Below, piece after piece: positions 6,240 to 7,880 of a stretch of 7,880 nucleotides of DNA; position 1 is the first letter of the stretch; the number at the start of each line of letters is the position of its first letter. The stretch spans positions 1 to 7,880 of the forward strand of contig JASLCO010000311.1 of the NCBI GenBank assembly GCA_030146505.1, given 5' to 3'. The stretch comes from Moraxellaceae bacterium (lineage in GTDB: Bacteria; Pseudomonadota; Gammaproteobacteria; Pseudomonadales; Moraxellaceae). The position numbers and the translations under genes are program-made. Under the pieces are notes generated by a model that was given only the letters and a program-made list of their open reading frames with translations, did not search any database and was not told the DNA's origin.

Positions 6240-6632
6240 GATTTTTTTGTCACCGCAACGCGGCGCGGGTCTTCCTGTGGCCTGGTAGGCGATCCTGATG
6301 GAGTCTCATGGCAGCAAAAACACAGACACGGCAACGACATCCTGTCGGGCTGCAAGCCGCCTAACTTAAAGCAATTGCAAGGTGCAGGCCAGATGAGGAG
6401 ATGGTTCCGCTTTCGTGTTTTCCGGGGCCCATACAGGCATATAGCGAGGCAAAAACCTTGTGCCATCACGGCCGCACGGCAAGTCGGGGCGGCCCAAGCC
6501 ACAGGGCAGAGGCAGGCCATGCACGGGGCAATCCGGCCACACACACAAAACTGTCAGAATCTGACCGTTCAGGGCAGGAAAACTGCCGCCGGTAGCCAGC
6601 ACCACCTTTCTGTTGTTCCCGCTGTTCTTTGC
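6240..6632. other. non-coding region between the divergent minus-strand block and lexA
   Basis: This stretch of about 390 bases holds no gene I can support. Open frames crossing it on both strands lack ribosome sites and family-like sequence. It should contain the promoter of the 5541-6239 gene (minus strand) and perhaps upstream lexA control sites, but I find no clean -35/-10 pair for either. Structured elements are a 13-bp perfect palindrome at 6553-6565 and a small hairpin pairing GGCAG (6573-6577) with CTGCC (6583-6587). A small RNA cannot be excluded. Confidence 0.5.
6553..6565. promoter_or_regulatory. 13-bp perfect palindrome, possible operator
   Basis: GTCAGA-A-TCTGAC is a perfect inverted repeat with a one-base centre, about 90 bases upstream of the SOS boxes. 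The compact dyad suits a dimeric repressor, but I cannot link it to a known regulator, and a dyad of this size can occur by chance. Confidence 0.25.
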
Positions 6633-6648
6633 CTGAACGGATAAACAG
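6633..6648 (+). promoter_or_regulatory. second, weaker SOS box upstream of lexA
   Basis: CTGAACGGATAAACAG matches the LexA operator CTGT-N8-ACAG except for A in place of the fourth-base T. It starts 18 bases before the canonical box. Tandem LexA sites before lexA are known in E. coli (there about 21 bases apart), so a paired, possibly cooperative site is plausible. Confidence 0.5.
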
Positions 6649-6650
6649 GA

Positions 6651-6666
6651 CTGTACATGAGAACAG
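6651..6666 (+). promoter_or_regulatory. SOS box (LexA operator) of lexA
   Basis: CTGTACATGAGAACAG is a perfect CTGT-N8-ACAG core, flanked on the right by TA as in the extended consensus. It ends 44 bases before the lexA start at 6711. A possible overlapping promoter is TTGCCT (6629-6634) with a 17-base spacer to the poor -10 match TGTACA (6652-6657), which the box would cover. LexA would repress its own gene here until RecA-stimulated self-cleavage. Confidence 0.88.
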
Positions 6667-6697
6667 TACCCATGGTAGCGTGCGATCATACCGACTT

Positions 6698-6701
6698 GAG
6701 G
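6698..6701 (+). promoter_or_regulatory. Shine-Dalgarno GAGG deciding the lexA start
   Basis: GAGG lies nine bases before the ATG at 6711. It nearly abuts the alternative in-frame ATG at 6702, which is too close to use it. Confidence 0.6.
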
Positions 6702-6710
6702 ATGCCGAAA

Positions 6711-7319
6711 ATGGAAGGCTTGACCACCCGCCAGGCAGAAATCCTGGACTTCATCCGCGAAAACATAGACCGCACCGGCATGGCTCCCACGCGTGCGGAA
6801 GTGGCATTGCGCTTCGGTTTCAAGTCCAAGAATGCGGCGGCAGACCATCTGCGCGCGCTGGAGCAGAAGGGCTATATCAAGCTGCATGCCGAACTCTCGC
6901 GCGGCATCCAGTTGCTGGAAGCGCAAGAAGATTCGGACATGATTCCGGTGATCGGCTCGGTCGCGGCCGGTCTGCCCATAGAGGCCATAGAAAACCACGA
7001 CGAGGCCCTGCCCATCCCACGCGGCCTGTTCTCCAAACGCCCCACCTATCTGCTGCGCGTGAAGGGCGATTCCATGAAGGACGCCGGCATCATCGAAGGC
7101 GACCTCATCGCGGTCTACAAGACCAGCATCGCGCGTAAGGGCCAGATCGTGGTGGCACGCATAGAAAACGAAGTCACCGTGAAATACCTGGATCAGGAAG
7201 GCAGCAACGTGAAGCTGGTTCCGGCCAATACGGACTACCAGCCCCTGATCATTTCACCGGATGACATGGTGATTGAAGGCGTGTTCGTGGGACTGATACG
7301 GGACTCCTTCGGCGTCTGA
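6711..7319 (+). CDS. lexA: LexA repressor, SOS response regulator
   Basis: From this start the protein is 202 residues, the same length as E. coli LexA. The N-terminal winged helix-turn-helix (LTTRQAEILDFI, then TGMAPTRAEVALRFGFKS at about 22-39) binds SOS boxes. After a short linker come the self-cleavage site Ala86-Gly87 (GSVAAGLP) and the S24-type latent protease with Ser121 (KGDSMKDAG) and Lys158 (EVTVKYL). RecA filaments on single-stranded DNA trigger cleavage and derepress SOS genes. An open frame from ATG 6657 would add 18 residues, but that codon lies inside the SOS box and the extension is unlike any LexA. The ATG at 6711 has GAGG nine bases upstream. The gene is monocistronic: a strong terminator follows 27 bases after the stop, and no sulA-like gene is present. 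Confidence 0.97.
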   Translation: MEGLTTRQAEILDFIRENIDRTGMAPTRAEVALRFGFKSKNAAADHLRALEQKGYIKLHAELSRGIQLLEAQEDSDMIPVIGSVAAGLPIEAIENHDEALPIPRGLFSKRPTYLLRVKGDSMKDAGIIEGDLIAVYKTSIARKGQIVVARIENEVTVKYLDQEGSNVKLVPANTDYQPLIISPDDMVIEGVFVGLIRDSFGV

Positions 7320-7346
7320 TGGCAAGCCACACGGCACTTCCACCTG

Positions 7347-7382
7347 AAAAAACAAAGGAGGCTTGAGCCTCCTTTGTTTTTT
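7347..7382. terminator. bidirectional Rho-independent terminator between lexA and the DUF1523-like gene
   Basis: AAAAAACAAAGGAGGC (7347-7362) and GCCTCCTTTGTTTTTT (7367-7382) are perfect reverse complements around a TTGA loop, a 16-bp hairpin. The arms end in six T on the plus strand and, read the other way, six T on the minus strand. The structure can therefore end lexA from the left and the convergent gene from the right. It sits in the 82-base gap between the two stop codons. Confidence 0.93.
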
Positions 7383-7401
7383 CAAGCAGAAATGAACCGG
7401 C

Positions 7402-7880
7402 TCAAGACTGCGCAGCACGGCGCCGCCTGAACCGGCGCCACTTCCACCACAGCAGCAGGACAAGCAGACCCAGCACAGCGAGAAACACCGTGTTGAAAAC
7501 AGGAAACGGTTCATCCGGGCTTTGCCACATCTGCACGTCCACCGCATTGGGGAATTCGTTCAGCAGACGGATACGCCAGCCGTAGTAGGTCACCAGGGCA
7601 AGCTGGTCCGGATACTTCTCCAGCATCTGCGCACGGGCCAGCACCTCAGGGGAATCGAACTTCATGTAGAAGGGAAAACCGAAACGGGTGTCCTCGTTGC
7701 GATAGACATGGACCTTGCCGGTTTTGGGATCGGAAACATTGATGAAATAGACATCGCGCGTGGCTGTCACCGCCTTGGCCGGGTCCACGATATTGCCGTT
7801 GATGTCCACGCGCCGGACTTCATGGCCATCCACATGCACCACGCGGTGTTGCGGCAAGGCCCAGAACAGCACCAGCGCAA
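7402..7880 (-). CDS. DUF1523-like membrane protein, N terminus beyond the window
   Basis: The visible ~158 residues have no complete 5' end: the frame stays open to the window edge, and a GTG at 7870-7872 lies within a hydrophobic stretch (ALVLFWALPQH), probably the end of a first membrane helix. After it come PQHRVVHVDGHEVRRVD, ATRDVYFIN, VYRNEDTRFGFPFYMKFDS and VTYYGWRIRLLNEFPNAV, a pattern I recognise from DUF1523 proteins of Pseudomonas and other Proteobacteria. A second helix (VFLAVLGLLVLLLWW) precedes an Arg-rich tail (KWRRFRRRR), which the positive-inside rule places in the cytoplasm, putting the central domain in the periplasm. Function is unknown. It converges on lexA and shares its terminator. 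Confidence 0.85.
   Translation of the reverse strand, partial: ALVLFWALPQHRVVHVDGHEVRRVDINGNIVDPAKAVTATRDVYFINVSDPKTGKVHVYRNEDTRFGFPFYMKFDSPEVLARAQMLEKYPDQLALVTYYGWRIRLLNEFPNAVDVQMWQSPDEPFPVFNTVFLAVLGLLVLLLWWKWRRFRRRRAAQS

Noticed and set aside
6236..6544. 102-codon, cysteine-rich minus-strand frame whose stop overlaps the ATG of the 232-residue gene
   Set aside because: The TCATGA overlap looks like translational coupling. However, the frame begins at a GTG without a ribosome site, is low in normal protein character, and lies in the sequence expected to hold the promoter.
4923..6644. 573-codon plus-strand open frame opposite the two unknown genes
   Set aside because: It crosses two real genes and the intergenic regions on the opposite strand. 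Codon-bias artefact; no family-like sequence.
6657..6710. 18-residue N-terminal extension of LexA
   Set aside because: The ATG at 6657 is within the SOS box and the extension matches no LexA N terminus; starting at 6711 gives the standard 202 residues.
6366..6998. 210-codon minus-strand frame covering the start of lexA
   Set aside because: Antisense to lexA and its operators; no domain or ribosome site.

Overview
The window looks like core chromosome of a GC-rich gammaproteobacterium, most likely Pseudomonadales or a close relative. The pointers are topA next to a DUF6586-type gene, lexA nearby with an Escherichia-type SOS operator (CTGT-N8-ACAG), and a REP element of the GTAGGAGCGGC...GCCGCGA class common in Pseudomonas and related genera. 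From memory, P. aeruginosa keeps lexA, sulA, two small hypothetical genes and topA together. Here lexA and topA are still close, but no sulA follows lexA. I see no phage, plasmid, CRISPR, transposase or defence genes, and no tRNA or rRNA.

Layout, left to right. Positions 83-6239 hold seven genes, all on the minus strand. In transcription order they are: a 232-residue protein of unknown function with a cysteine cluster (5541-6239); a 151-residue membrane-anchored unknown (5067-5522); topA, DNA topoisomerase I (2263-4920); a DUF6586-like protein (1585-2145); an 83-residue conserved small protein (1298-1549); a LOG-family Rossmann-fold nucleotide hydrolase (567-1223); and a YkuD-domain L,D-transpeptidase/carboxypeptidase without signal peptide (83-559). 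topA has a strong-looking sigma70-type promoter of its own (TTGACC-N17-TATATA) and a leader that should fold into a GC-rich hairpin nested in an outer stem. A 91-bp inverted REP doublet (REPIN) fills the topA/DUF6586 gap. The four genes after topA have gaps of 7-74 bases and no terminator between them, so they are probably co-transcribed, at least partly by readthrough from topA.

A non-coding stretch of about 400 bases (6240-6650) separates this block from lexA (6711-7319, plus strand). Two adjacent SOS boxes, one canonical and one with a single core mismatch, lie just before lexA and imply autorepression. They also show that lexA starts at 6711, giving a 202-residue protein. A perfect 16-bp hairpin with T tracts on both strands ends lexA and the convergent DUF1523-type membrane protein gene, which runs off the right edge.

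Functionally the window combines chromosome topology (TopA), the DNA damage switch (LexA), probable purine/cytokinin-type nucleotide hydrolysis (LOG) and probable murein modification or recycling (YkuD), plus several conserved proteins of unknown function. I find no convincing new multi-gene system. The points most worth a second look are the REPIN, the folded topA leader, the signal-less YkuD enzyme and the cysteine-cluster protein.
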